Shown here piece by piece: positions 15,217-20,992 of a stretch of DNA of 20,992 nt. The stretch spans positions 1-20,992 of the forward strand of contig DASUXA010000059.1 of the NCBI GenBank assembly GCA_036378155.1, given 5' to 3'. The DNA comes from DASUXA01 sp036378155 (GTDB lineage: Bacteria > Actinomycetota > Actinomycetes > Mycobacteriales > Micromonosporaceae). Position numbers and translations under genes: made by a program. The notes under the pieces are model-generated. The model searched no databases, was not told where the DNA came from, and saw only the letters and a list, made by a program, of their open reading frames with translations. Positions within the stretch are counted from its first letter, which is position 1. Every line of letters begins with the position of its first letter.

Positions 15217-15729
15217 GTGCCGCACATCCAGCTTCGCGAAGGTCTACCCGGCATCGTCGGACTGCTGGACTACAAGCCCGCCACCGGAGCGCGACTGTCC
15301 GCGTTCATCCAGCAGCTGCTGCGTGGCGACAGCCCGCTCACCCCGGCGGAACGCGAGGCGATCGCCGCCCACGTGTCCCGGCTGAACAGCTGCGAGTTCT
15401 GCGCCCGGTCGCACCACGCCGCCGCCCGGCACCTCGGGCACACCACCGCGCCGTCCGCCGACGAGCCCGACCCGAAGCTGGCCGCGCTGCTGCAACTCGC
15501 GACGGACGTCGCGGCCGGCGGTCGGTACGTGACCGAGGAACACGTCGCCGCCGCCCGCGCCGCCGGCGCCTCGGACGAGGCGATCCACGACGCGGTCCTG
15601 GTCGCCGCGGCGTTCTGCATGCTCAACCGGTACGTCGACGGACTGGCCACGGTCGCGCCCGACGACGAGCAGACGTACGACCAGATGGGCGCGGTCCTGG
15701 CGGCGGAGGGCTACGACCGGCTGCGGTAG
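15217..15729 (+). CDS. Carboxymuconolactone decarboxylase/AhpD-like peroxidase-type protein
   Basis: The product is 170 aa and all-helical. The motif SCEFCARSHH gives C59 and C62, with H66 four residues later and E47 twelve residues before the first cysteine. These match the Glu/Cys/Cys/His proton-relay spacing of AhpD (Glu118, Cys130, Cys133, His137 in the mycobacterial enzyme). It therefore probably reduces peroxide or a disulfide partner and is not a true lactone decarboxylase. The partner is not visible here. It is monocistronic, with a GTG start and strong ribosome site. Confidence 0.87.
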   Translation: MPHIQLREGLPGIVGLLDYKPATGARLSAFIQQLLRGDSPLTPAEREAIAAHVSRLNSCEFCARSHHAAARHLGHTTAPSADEPDPKLAALLQLATDVAAGGRYVTEEHVAAARAAGASDEAIHDAVLVAAAFCMLNRYVDGLATVAPDDEQTYDQMGAVLAAEGYDRLR

Positions 15730-15870
15730 TCGCCGATGCCGCACCCGGCAACCGTCCGCAGACGCGATCCGGTACGCGGCGCTTCGCGACAGTCCGAGCG
15801 CTGTCACCCGAACCCGGGACGCCGCGCGCCGCGGTGCTCGAATCGTTACCAGAATCCGGCTCCCGGATGC

Positions 15871-15899
15871 TGGACATCACGGCATGCAAACGCTTGCAT
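15871..15899 (+). promoter_or_regulatory. Promoter candidate for the aglE operon
   Basis: TGGACA (15871-15876) matches five of six -35 bases. TTGCAT (15894-15899), 17 bp downstream, is a weak -10 that lies inside the first LacI-type operator. A bound repressor would cover the -10 and start site. Confidence 0.45.
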
Positions 15900-15900
15900 G
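15883..15900. promoter_or_regulatory. LacI-family operator, type 1
   Basis: CATGCAAACGCTTGCATG is an 18-bp inverted repeat with a single mismatched pair and a central CG, the hallmark of LacI/GalR-family operators. It overlaps the promoter of the transporter operon, whose last gene is a LacI-family regulator, so repression by that protein is likely. Confidence 0.8.
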
Positions 15901-15914
15901 TAGCGATCGGACTC

Positions 15915-15928
15915 CGGGAGCGCTCCCG
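15915..15928. promoter_or_regulatory. LacI-family operator, type 2 (CebR/CelR-box-like)
   Basis: CGGGAGCGCTCCCG is a perfect 14-bp palindrome. It differs only at the outermost pair from TGGGAGCGCTCCCA, the box bound by CebR/CelR cellulose regulators in actinomycetes. Its centre is exactly 30 bp from that of the first operator and lies in the expected 5' untranslated region. Confidence 0.65.
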
Positions 15929-15952
15929 CGACCCTGGCAGTCCCGACTGCCC

Positions 15953-16002
15953 AAGGAGGACAGCACATGCACGTAACCATCCCGTCCGGGGACCGGCCAT
16001 GA
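15953..16002 (+). CDS. 11-codon leader ORF overlapping the aglE start
   Basis: The only strong Shine-Dalgarno in front of aglE, AAGGAGGA (15953-15960), is placed 6 nt before ATG 15967, which is out of frame with aglE. That ATG opens an 11-codon ORF (15967-16002) encoding MHVTIPSGDRP and ending in TGA. The TGA overlaps the aglE ATG as ATGA (15999-16002). Ribosomes loading here would reach aglE by coupling. The peptide has no recognised feature. The coordinates given include the ribosome site. Confidence 0.6.
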
Positions 16003-17360
16003 GGGCACGCAGCCGCCGTCGTGGACTCATCCTGCTGGCGCCGGCCGTCGCGGCGGTGACCGTGCTCGGCGCGTGTTCGAGCAACTCGAACAACCACGCG
16101 TCGCCGGCTCCGACGCTGACCGGCGAGTGCGCGAAGTACCAGGCGTACTCGGGTCACCAGGGCACCAAGGTGACCATGTTCGCGTCGATCATCAGCCCGG
16201 AGTCGGACTCGCTGCAGAAGTCGTGGGACGAGTTCAGCAAGTGCACCGGCATCAAGATCTCGTACGAGGGCTCGAACGACTTCGAGTCCCAACTCCCGGT
16301 CCGGGTCACCGGCGGTAACGCGCCGGACCTCGCGATCATCCCGCAGCCCGGTCTGCTGCAGAAGATGGTACAGACCGGCAAGGTGGCGAAGCCGTCGGCG
16401 CAGACCGCCGCCAATGTGGACAAGTACTGGAACAAGACCTGGAAGACCTACGGGTCGGTCAAGGGCACGTTCTACGCGGCGCCGATGAGCGCCAACATGA
16501 AGTCCTTCGTGTGGTACTCGCCGAAGGCGTTCCAGAAGGCGGGTTACCAGGTCCCGAAGACCTGGGACGACCTGATGAAGCTGAGCGACACCATCGCCAA
16601 GTCCGGGCAGGGCAAGCCGTGGTGCGGCGGTATCGGCTCGGGCACCGCGACCGGCTGGCCGGCGACCGACTGGCTGGAAGAGGTCGTGCTGCGTACCGGC
16701 GGCGGTGACGTGTACGACAAGTGGGTCAGCCACGACCTCAAGTTCAGCTCGCCCGAGATCACCGACGCGATGAAGCAGCTGGCGAACTGGATGCAGAACC
16801 CGGCGTGGGTGAACGGCGGGTTCGGCGACGTGAAGTCGATCGCGACGACCACGTTCCAGGACGCCGGCAAGCCGATCCTCACCGGCAAGTGCTGGATGCT
16901 GCAGCAGGCGTCGTTCTACGAGGCGCAGTGGCCGAAGGGCACCAAGGTCGCCGAAGACGGCGACGTGTTCGCGTTCTACCTGCCGGGCATCAACCCCTCG
17001 GTGAAGACCCCGGTCGAGGGCGGTGGCGAGTTCGTCACGGCGTTCTCCAACCGTCCCGAGGTACAGGCGGTGCAGACCTACCTGTCGACGCCGGAGTGGG
17101 CGACCAGCCGCATCAAGGTCGCGCCGGGTTGGGTGTCGGCGAACCAGGGCGTCGACAAGAGCGTCTACACCGACCCGATCGACAAGCTGTCCGCGCAGTA
17201 CCTGACCGACCCGGACGCGACGTTCCGGTTCGACGCGTCGGACCTGATGCCGGCCGCGGTCGGCGCCGGTCAGGAGTGGAAGTCGATGACCGCCTGGTTC
17301 GCCCAGGGGCAGTCGATCGACCAGGTCGCCAAGGACATCGACGCTGCCTGGCCGGCCTGA
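15999..17360 (+). CDS. aglE: ABC transporter solute-binding lipoprotein, alpha-glucoside type (AglE-like)
   Basis: The product is 453 aa. The N-terminus has RARSRRR, a hydrophobic core and lipobox VLGAC with C26 as the lipidated cysteine, so the mature protein is tethered outside the membrane. Segments such as FVWYSPKAFQKAGY, GKPWCGGIGSGTATGWPATDWLEE and YDKWVSHDLKF are close to the AglE alpha-glucoside-binding proteins known from rhizobia. It should capture an alpha-glucoside for the AglF/AglG channel; the exact sugar cannot be read. ATG 15999 is chosen because it gives a complete lipoprotein signal and couples to the leader ORF; the longer frame from 15834 runs through the promoter. The stop codon lies in a hairpin. 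Confidence 0.85.
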   Translation: MRARSRRRGLILLAPAVAAVTVLGACSSNSNNHASPAPTLTGECAKYQAYSGHQGTKVTMFASIISPESDSLQKSWDEFSKCTGIKISYEGSNDFESQLPVRVTGGNAPDLAIIPQPGLLQKMVQTGKVAKPSAQTAANVDKYWNKTWKTYGSVKGTFYAAPMSANMKSFVWYSPKAFQKAGYQVPKTWDDLMKLSDTIAKSGQGKPWCGGIGSGTATGWPATDWLEEVVLRTGGGDVYDKWVSHDLKFSSPEITDAMKQLANWMQNPAWVNGGFGDVKSIATTTFQDAGKPILTGKCWMLQQASFYEAQWPKGTKVAEDGDVFAFYLPGINPSVKTPVEGGGEFVTAFSNRPEVQAVQTYLSTPEWATSRIKVAPGWVSANQGVDKSVYTDPIDKLSAQYLTDPDATFRFDASDLMPAAVGAGQEWKSMTAWFAQGQSIDQVAKDIDAAWPA

Positions 17361-17378
17361 GCGAAGCTCAGGCCGGCC
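17350..17378 (+). terminator. Perfect 13-bp hairpin across the aglE stop
   Basis: GGCCGGCCTGAGC (17350-17362) pairs exactly with 17366-17378 around a GAA loop. The aglE stop codon sits in the left arm. No U-tract follows. It may terminate some transcripts or protect the aglE 3' end so that binding protein exceeds permease. Confidence 0.65.
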
Positions 17379-17448
17379 CAGCTGACGGCTCCTGCCTGAC
17401 CGCTTTCGGGCTGGGGCTGGCAGGCGACTGACAGCACGACTGAGCGAG

Positions 17449-17483
17449 GTCGCGGCCCGGACCGACTGGGTCCGGGCCGCGAC
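17449..17483 (+). terminator. Perfect 15-bp hairpin between aglE and aglF
   Basis: GTCGCGGCCCGGACC (17449-17463) pairs exactly with 17469-17483 around a GACTG loop. It lies 65 bp before the aglF start. With the 17350-17378 hairpin it gives two strong structures in a 188-bp spacer, typical of attenuation between binding protein and permease genes. Confidence 0.65.
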
Positions 17484-17548
17484 GCGCACCCGGTACCGTC
17501 CCGACCCGTCGGATGGCGAGGTCGGTACGTCTGACAGGAGAGGCAACC

Positions 17549-18556
17549 GTGTCGGGTTCGACCGCACTCCTGGCGACATCCACGCTTGGTGATGCCGCCA
17601 ACAAGTTCGGTCAGGTGATCGCCGTCGTCGCGGTGTTCCTGGCCGTGGTACTGCTGGTGTTCCTCGCCGCTGGTCGGGCCACCGGCCGGTTCCAGCGGCC
17701 GCTGATCCTGCTGGTGTTCCTCGGTCCCGCCGCGATCCTGCTCCTGATCGGACTGGTCATCCCGGCGGTACGCACCTTCTACCTGAGTTTCAAGGGCGAG
17801 GACGCCGCGAACTTCGTCGGCGTGAAGAACTACACCTGGGCGTTCACCACGTCGGCGATCCACGAGGTACTGCTGAACACCGTCGAGTGGATCATCATCG
17901 CGCCGGTGCTGGCGACCGTGCTGGGGCTGGCGATGGCGCTGCTCGTCGACAAGATGCGCGGGCAGGCGGTGTACAAGTCGTTGATCTTCATGCCGATGGC
18001 GATCTCATTCGTCGGCGCCAGCATCATCTGGAAGTTCGTCTACGACTCGCGTCCGCCGAACCAGCCGCAGATCGGGCTGCTCAACCAGATCGTCATCGCC
18101 CTGGGCTGGAAGCATCCGCCGAACTGGATCCTGGAACACCCGCTGAACAACTTCCTGCTCATGGTCATCATGATCTGGGTACAGACCGGCTTCGCCATGG
18201 TCGTGCTGTCCGCCGCGATCAAGGCGATTCCGAGCGACATCATCGAAGCCGCGCGGGTCGACGGGGCGTACGGGCGCACGCTGCTGTTCCGGGTCACCAT
18301 CCCGATGATCCGCAACACGCTGATCGTGGTACTGACCACTGTCATGATCACCACGCTCAAGGTGTTCGACATCGTGCGCACCATGACCGGCGGCAACTTC
18401 GGCACCCAGGTGCTGGCCAACGAGATGTACTCCCAGTCGTTCGTCCAGTTCAACTGGGGGCGTGGCAGCGCGCTCGCGGTGATCCTGTTCGTCGGCGTGC
18501 TGCCCATGGTCGCGTACAACATCGTCCAGTTGCGCAAGGAGCGTGCCACGCGATGA
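17549..18556 (+). CDS. aglF: Sugar ABC transporter permease, AglF-like
   Basis: The product is 335 aa with about seven to eight membrane segments, including an extra N-terminal one (about 22-42). The cytoplasmic EAA loop is at about 231-252 (IIEAARVDGAYGRTLLFRVTIP) and docks the ATPase. The run FMPMAISFVGASIIWKFVYD followed by IGLLNQIV is characteristic of AglF alpha-glucoside permeases. GTG 17549 is chosen because AGGAG lies 8 nt upstream; an upstream in-frame ATG at 17513 lacks a ribosome site. The stop overlaps the aglG start (ATGA, 18553-18556), so the two permeases are translated together. Confidence 0.87.
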   Translation: MSGSTALLATSTLGDAANKFGQVIAVVAVFLAVVLLVFLAAGRATGRFQRPLILLVFLGPAAILLLIGLVIPAVRTFYLSFKGEDAANFVGVKNYTWAFTTSAIHEVLLNTVEWIIIAPVLATVLGLAMALLVDKMRGQAVYKSLIFMPMAISFVGASIIWKFVYDSRPPNQPQIGLLNQIVIALGWKHPPNWILEHPLNNFLLMVIMIWVQTGFAMVVLSAAIKAIPSDIIEAARVDGAYGRTLLFRVTIPMIRNTLIVVLTTVMITTLKVFDIVRTMTGGNFGTQVLANEMYSQSFVQFNWGRGSALAVILFVGVLPMVAYNIVQLRKERATR

Positions 18557-19506
18557 CCGTCGAAGCCGCCACCACACCGGCCCCGGCACGCGCGGCGGAG
18601 CCCGCCGTCAAGGCCGTACGCCGCTCGTTCAGCAGCCCGATGGCGTCGCTGGCGGTCATCGCGTTGACCGTGCTGTGGACCGTGCCGACCCTCGGGCTGT
18701 TCGTCACCTCGCTGCGACCCGCCCGCGACGTGACCACGACGGGCTGGTGGACCGTACTCGCGCACCCCGGCGTCACCTTCTCGAACTACCGCACCGTGCT
18801 GTTCGAGGGCGGTTTCGGGGTGAGCGGCGGGTTGATGCCGTACCTGGTCAACTCGCTGGCGATCACCATTCCCGCCACGGTGTTCCCGCTGACCCTCGCC
18901 GCGATGGCCGCGTACGCGCTGGCCTGGGTGAAGTTCCGGGGCAGCGACGCGTTGTTCTTCGTCATCTTCGCGCTGCAGGTGGTACCGCTGCAGATGGCGC
19001 TGATTCCGCTGCTGCAACTGTTCTCCGGCGGCGCGCACATCGGCTCGGTACAGGTCATTCCGGCGCTCAACCTGGGCGGCACGTACTTCCCGGTGTGGAT
19101 CGCGCACACCATGTTCGCCCTGCCGCTGGCGATCTTCCTGCTGCACAACTTCATCGCCCAACTGCCTCGCGAGGTGATGGAAGCGGCGATGGTCGACGGC
19201 GCGAACCACTTCAAGGTGTTCCGGTCGATCGTGCTGCCGCTGTCGGCGCCCGCGCTGGCGTCGTTCGCGATCTTCCAGTTCCTCTGGGTGTGGAACGACC
19301 TGCTGGTCGCGCTCACGTTCGCCGGCGGTACCCCGGAGGTGGCGCCGCTGACCGCCCGGCTGGCGCAGCTCGCCGGCGGGTTCGGCAGCCACTGGGAACT
19401 GCTCACCGCGGGCGCGTTCGTGTCCATCGTCATCCCGCTGGTGGTGTTCTTCGCGTTGCAGCGGTACTTCGTCCGCGGGCTGCTCGCCGGGTCGGTCAAG
19501 GGATGA
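18553..19506 (+). CDS. aglG: Sugar ABC transporter permease, AglG-like
   Basis: The product is 317 aa with an Ala/Pro-rich cytoplasmic lead, about six membrane segments and the EAA loop at about 209-230 (EAAMVDGANHFKVFRSIVLP). The segment LQVVPLQMALIPLLQLF is typical of the AglG/MalG-type second permease. It pairs with AglF to form the membrane channel. Translation is coupled to aglF. No ATP-binding gene follows, so the importer probably uses a shared ATPase of the MsiK type encoded elsewhere (inference from actinomycete sugar importers). Confidence 0.88.
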   Translation: MTVEAATTPAPARAAEPAVKAVRRSFSSPMASLAVIALTVLWTVPTLGLFVTSLRPARDVTTTGWWTVLAHPGVTFSNYRTVLFEGGFGVSGGLMPYLVNSLAITIPATVFPLTLAAMAAYALAWVKFRGSDALFFVIFALQVVPLQMALIPLLQLFSGGAHIGSVQVIPALNLGGTYFPVWIAHTMFALPLAIFLLHNFIAQLPREVMEAAMVDGANHFKVFRSIVLPLSAPALASFAIFQFLWVWNDLLVALTFAGGTPEVAPLTARLAQLAGGFGSHWELLTAGAFVSIVIPLVVFFALQRYFVRGLLAGSVKG

Positions 19507-19534
19507 CCGCCCGGCGCGCCGCGTGAACGGGCGG
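19507..19534 (+). terminator. Hairpin between aglG and the lacI-type gene
   Basis: CCGCCCG (19507-19513) pairs with CGGGCGG (19528-19534) across a 14-nt loop, directly after the aglG stop. It is weak and lacks a U-tract, so partial read-through into the regulator is likely. Confidence 0.3.
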
Positions 19535-19560
19535 GTCGGCGAGCCCTGGGACCGGAAGGA

Positions 19561-20574
19561 ATGACCAGGATCGACGACGTCGCCCGGCTGGCCGGGGTGT
19601 CCACCGCGACGGTGTCGCGTGCGCTGCGCGGGCTGCCCAGTGTGTCGGCGGAGACCCGGGCGAAGGTCGCCCGGGCCGCCGCCGAACTCGGGTACGTCGC
19701 CTCGCCGAGCGCGTCGCGGCTCGCCGGTGGGCGCACCGGGTCGGTGGGCGTGGTGGTGCCGCGCATCACCCGGTGGTTCTTCGCAACGGTGGTGGAGGCC
19801 GCCGAGGAGGTCCTGCACCGGGCCGGCTGGGACCTGCTGCTGTACAACCTGGGCGGGCGCGAGCAGGAACGACGGCGGGTGTTCCACACCCAGGCGCTGC
19901 ACAAGCGGGTGGACGCGGTCATGCTGGTCGCCACCCCGCTCGCCGACGAGGACCTGGCGGCGGTCGCGGGACTCGACGTGCCGGGCGTGACGGTCAGTTC
20001 CGGTACCCCGGTCGCGGGGTGGCCGAGCATCCGTATCGACGACGTCGCTGCCGCCCGGACCGCTGTCGCGCACCTCGTCGCGCTCGGTCATACCCGCATC
20101 GCCCACATCTCGTCCCACTCGGACAAGTTGTCGTTCGCTGCTCACGTGGACCGTCGGCGGGGGTACCGGGAGGCGATGCGCGACGCCGGGCTCGCCGTCG
20201 ACCCGGCGTTGGTCGTCGACGACGAGTTCACCGTCGCGGGCGGCGAGCGGGCGACCCGCGAACTGCTCGCTCGGGGCGAGGTGCCGACCGCCGTGTTCGC
20301 CGCCTGCGACGAAATGGCGATGGGCGCGATCCGCGCGCTGCGCGAGGCGCGGTTGCGGGTACCGGACGACGTCAGCGTCATCGGTATCGACGACCACGAC
20401 CTGTCGGCGGCGCTGGGGCTGACCACGGTCGCGCAGCCGGCAGCCGAGCAGGGCAGGCGCGCCGCGGCGACGGTACTGGACCTGCTGCGGGGCGGCACCG
20501 CGCGGCAGGACGGGTCGCAGGCGTTGCCGACCCGGCTCGTGGTTCGCGACACGACCGCCGCGCCCCGGTCCTGA
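19561..20574 (+). CDS. LacI-family transcriptional repressor of the transporter operon
   Basis: The product is 337 aa. The N-terminal helix-turn-helix is IDDVARLAGVSTATVSRALRG (about 4-24), followed by the hinge region ending near SASRLAGGRTG (50-60). The periplasmic-binding-protein-like effector domain runs from about 61 to the end, with the dimer/effector signature FAACDEMAMGAIRAL. It most likely represses the agl-type operon through the palindromes at 15883-15928 and is released by a sugar. The ATG at 19561 is the only start that gives a complete HTH; GGAAGG lies unusually close (within 1-2 nt), suggesting low translation. It is 54 bp from aglG and probably co-transcribed, making it autoregulated. 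Confidence 0.9.
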   Translation: MTRIDDVARLAGVSTATVSRALRGLPSVSAETRAKVARAAAELGYVASPSASRLAGGRTGSVGVVVPRITRWFFATVVEAAEEVLHRAGWDLLLYNLGGREQERRRVFHTQALHKRVDAVMLVATPLADEDLAAVAGLDVPGVTVSSGTPVAGWPSIRIDDVAAARTAVAHLVALGHTRIAHISSHSDKLSFAAHVDRRRGYREAMRDAGLAVDPALVVDDEFTVAGGERATRELLARGEVPTAVFAACDEMAMGAIRALREARLRVPDDVSVIGIDDHDLSAALGLTTVAQPAAEQGRRAAATVLDLLRGGTARQDGSQALPTRLVVRDTTAAPRS

Positions 20575-20662
20575 TCCCGGCGACCCCGAGTCGCCGCGTC
20601 GCCGCGCGCGTCGCCCCTTGTCGTCGGGCGCTGACCGGCACCGCCGCGCCGCGTCGCCGCGC

Positions 20663-20693
20663 GTTGCCGGGCAACGAAGTTACGTGGTTCAAT
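20663..20693 (+). promoter_or_regulatory. Promoter candidate and palindrome upstream of cysD
   Basis: GTTGCC-G-GGCAAC (20663-20675) is a perfect inverted repeat with a 1-nt centre. It overlaps a possible -35 TTGCCG (20664-20669); TTCAAT (20688-20693) is a possible -10 at 18-bp spacing. The palindrome could be an operator for a sulfur-responsive regulator, which is inference. The leader to cysD would be about 100 nt; it shows no other feature I can support. Confidence 0.35.
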
Positions 20694-20797
20694 GTGTCTT
20701 CGCCATCGGCGGTCGCGTGGCTCGACCCTGCCGTCGATCGGGTCGGCGTGTCCGCCCAGCCTGTCGCCCCCGGCTGTCCACTCGTCGAGGAGGTCCC

Positions 20798-20992
20798 GTG
20801 ACCCCGTCGAACCGTTACCAGATGTCCCATCTCGACGCTCTGGAGGCGGAGAGCATTTTCGTGTTGCGGGAGGTGGTGGCGGAGTGTGAGCGTCCGGTGT
20901 TGTTGTTTTCCGGGGGTAAGGATTCGGTGGTGATGTCGCATCTGGCGCGGAAGGCGTTCTGGCCGGCGCGGGTGCCGTTTCCGGTGATGCAT
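20798..20992 (+). CDS. cysD: Sulfate adenylyltransferase subunit 2 CysD (5' part)
   Basis: The first 65 residues are in frame to the window edge. SHLDALEAESIFVLREV is followed by the PP-loop LFSGGKDSVVM and then LARKAFWPARVPFPVMH, which is diagnostic of CysD. With the GTPase CysN it forms ATP sulfurylase, the first step of assimilatory sulfate reduction (ATP plus sulfate to APS). GTG 20798 is chosen because GAGGAGG lies 4 nt upstream; an in-frame ATG at 20822 would remove part of the conserved start. Codon choice differs from neighbours, with many TTG, GTG and T-ending codons. The rest of the gene and probably cysN lie beyond the window. Confidence 0.93.
   Translation, partial: MTPSNRYQMSHLDALEAESIFVLREVVAECERPVLLFSGGKDSVVMSHLARKAFWPARVPFPVMH

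Noticed and set aside
15846..17579. A 577-codon minus-strand frame opposite aglE, and a 785-codon one at 18040-20397
   Set aside because: Both mirror clearly recognised transporter and regulator genes and have Arg/His/Asp-rich compositions with no motif.
20595..20663. Direct repeat CGCGTCGCCGCGCG at 20595-20608 and 20650-20663
   Set aside because: It is low-complexity CG-rich sequence in an intergenic region, and short matches of this kind arise easily there.
1..20992. CRISPR arrays, tRNA genes, transposases or att sites
   Set aside because: No regularly spaced repeats, cloverleaf-like segments, transposase motifs or terminal repeats were seen, although a short tRNA could be missed by eye.

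Overview
The window is high-GC, densely packed DNA from an actinomycete. Evidence is the strong G/C third-position bias, GTG starts, ATGA/GTGA start-stop overlaps, TANNNT boxes set for leaderless transcripts, and actinobacterial families (Pgl/BREX-2 proteins, a DUF574-type methyltransferase, a CebR-like operator). I cannot name the genus.

Region 1 (1-11069) is most of a type 2 BREX (Pgl) phage-defence locus on the + strand. It holds the last codons of an upstream gene (by position probably pglX), then pglY, pglZ, brxD and brxHI. pglY-pglZ and brxD-brxHI overlap by 4 nt. Between pglZ and brxD sits an insert of about 1.16 kb. It carries a repeat-rich promoter/operator region and a two-gene module: a 73-aa HicA-like protein and a 172-aa protein with a HicB-like N-terminus and a helix-turn-helix. 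I read this as a toxin-antitoxin-like or regulatory cargo inside the BREX locus. brxD appears to restart transcription from its own leaderless promoter.

Region 2 (about 11070-15730) holds unrelated small genes on both strands: a secreted protein with two putative Ig-like domains (-), a small dimeric alpha/beta-barrel (ABM-like) protein (+), an MBL-fold hydrolase (-), a four-helix membrane protein (+), a DUF574-type SAM-dependent methyltransferase (+) and an AhpD/CMD-like peroxidase-type protein (+). A 60-bp piece of a second MBL gene, about 87% identical to the intact one, lies 1140 bp away in the 11929-12379 gap.

Region 3 (15870-20574) is an alpha-glucoside-type ABC importer operon: lipoprotein binding protein (AglE-like), two permeases (AglF- and AglG-like) and a LacI-family repressor. 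Its control region has two different LacI-type palindromes with centres exactly 30 bp apart, one of which resembles the CebR/CelR box. An 11-codon leader ORF with the only strong Shine-Dalgarno overlaps the aglE start. Two perfect hairpins (13-bp and 15-bp stems) separate aglE from aglF. No ATPase or glycosidase gene is present, so a shared ATPase encoded elsewhere is likely.

Region 4 (20575-20992) is a short promoter region and the first 65 codons of cysD (sulfate adenylyltransferase subunit 2), cut by the window end. Across the whole window the palindrome GTAC is clearly over-represented in all reading frames. I saw no tRNA, rRNA, insertion sequence or CRISPR array.
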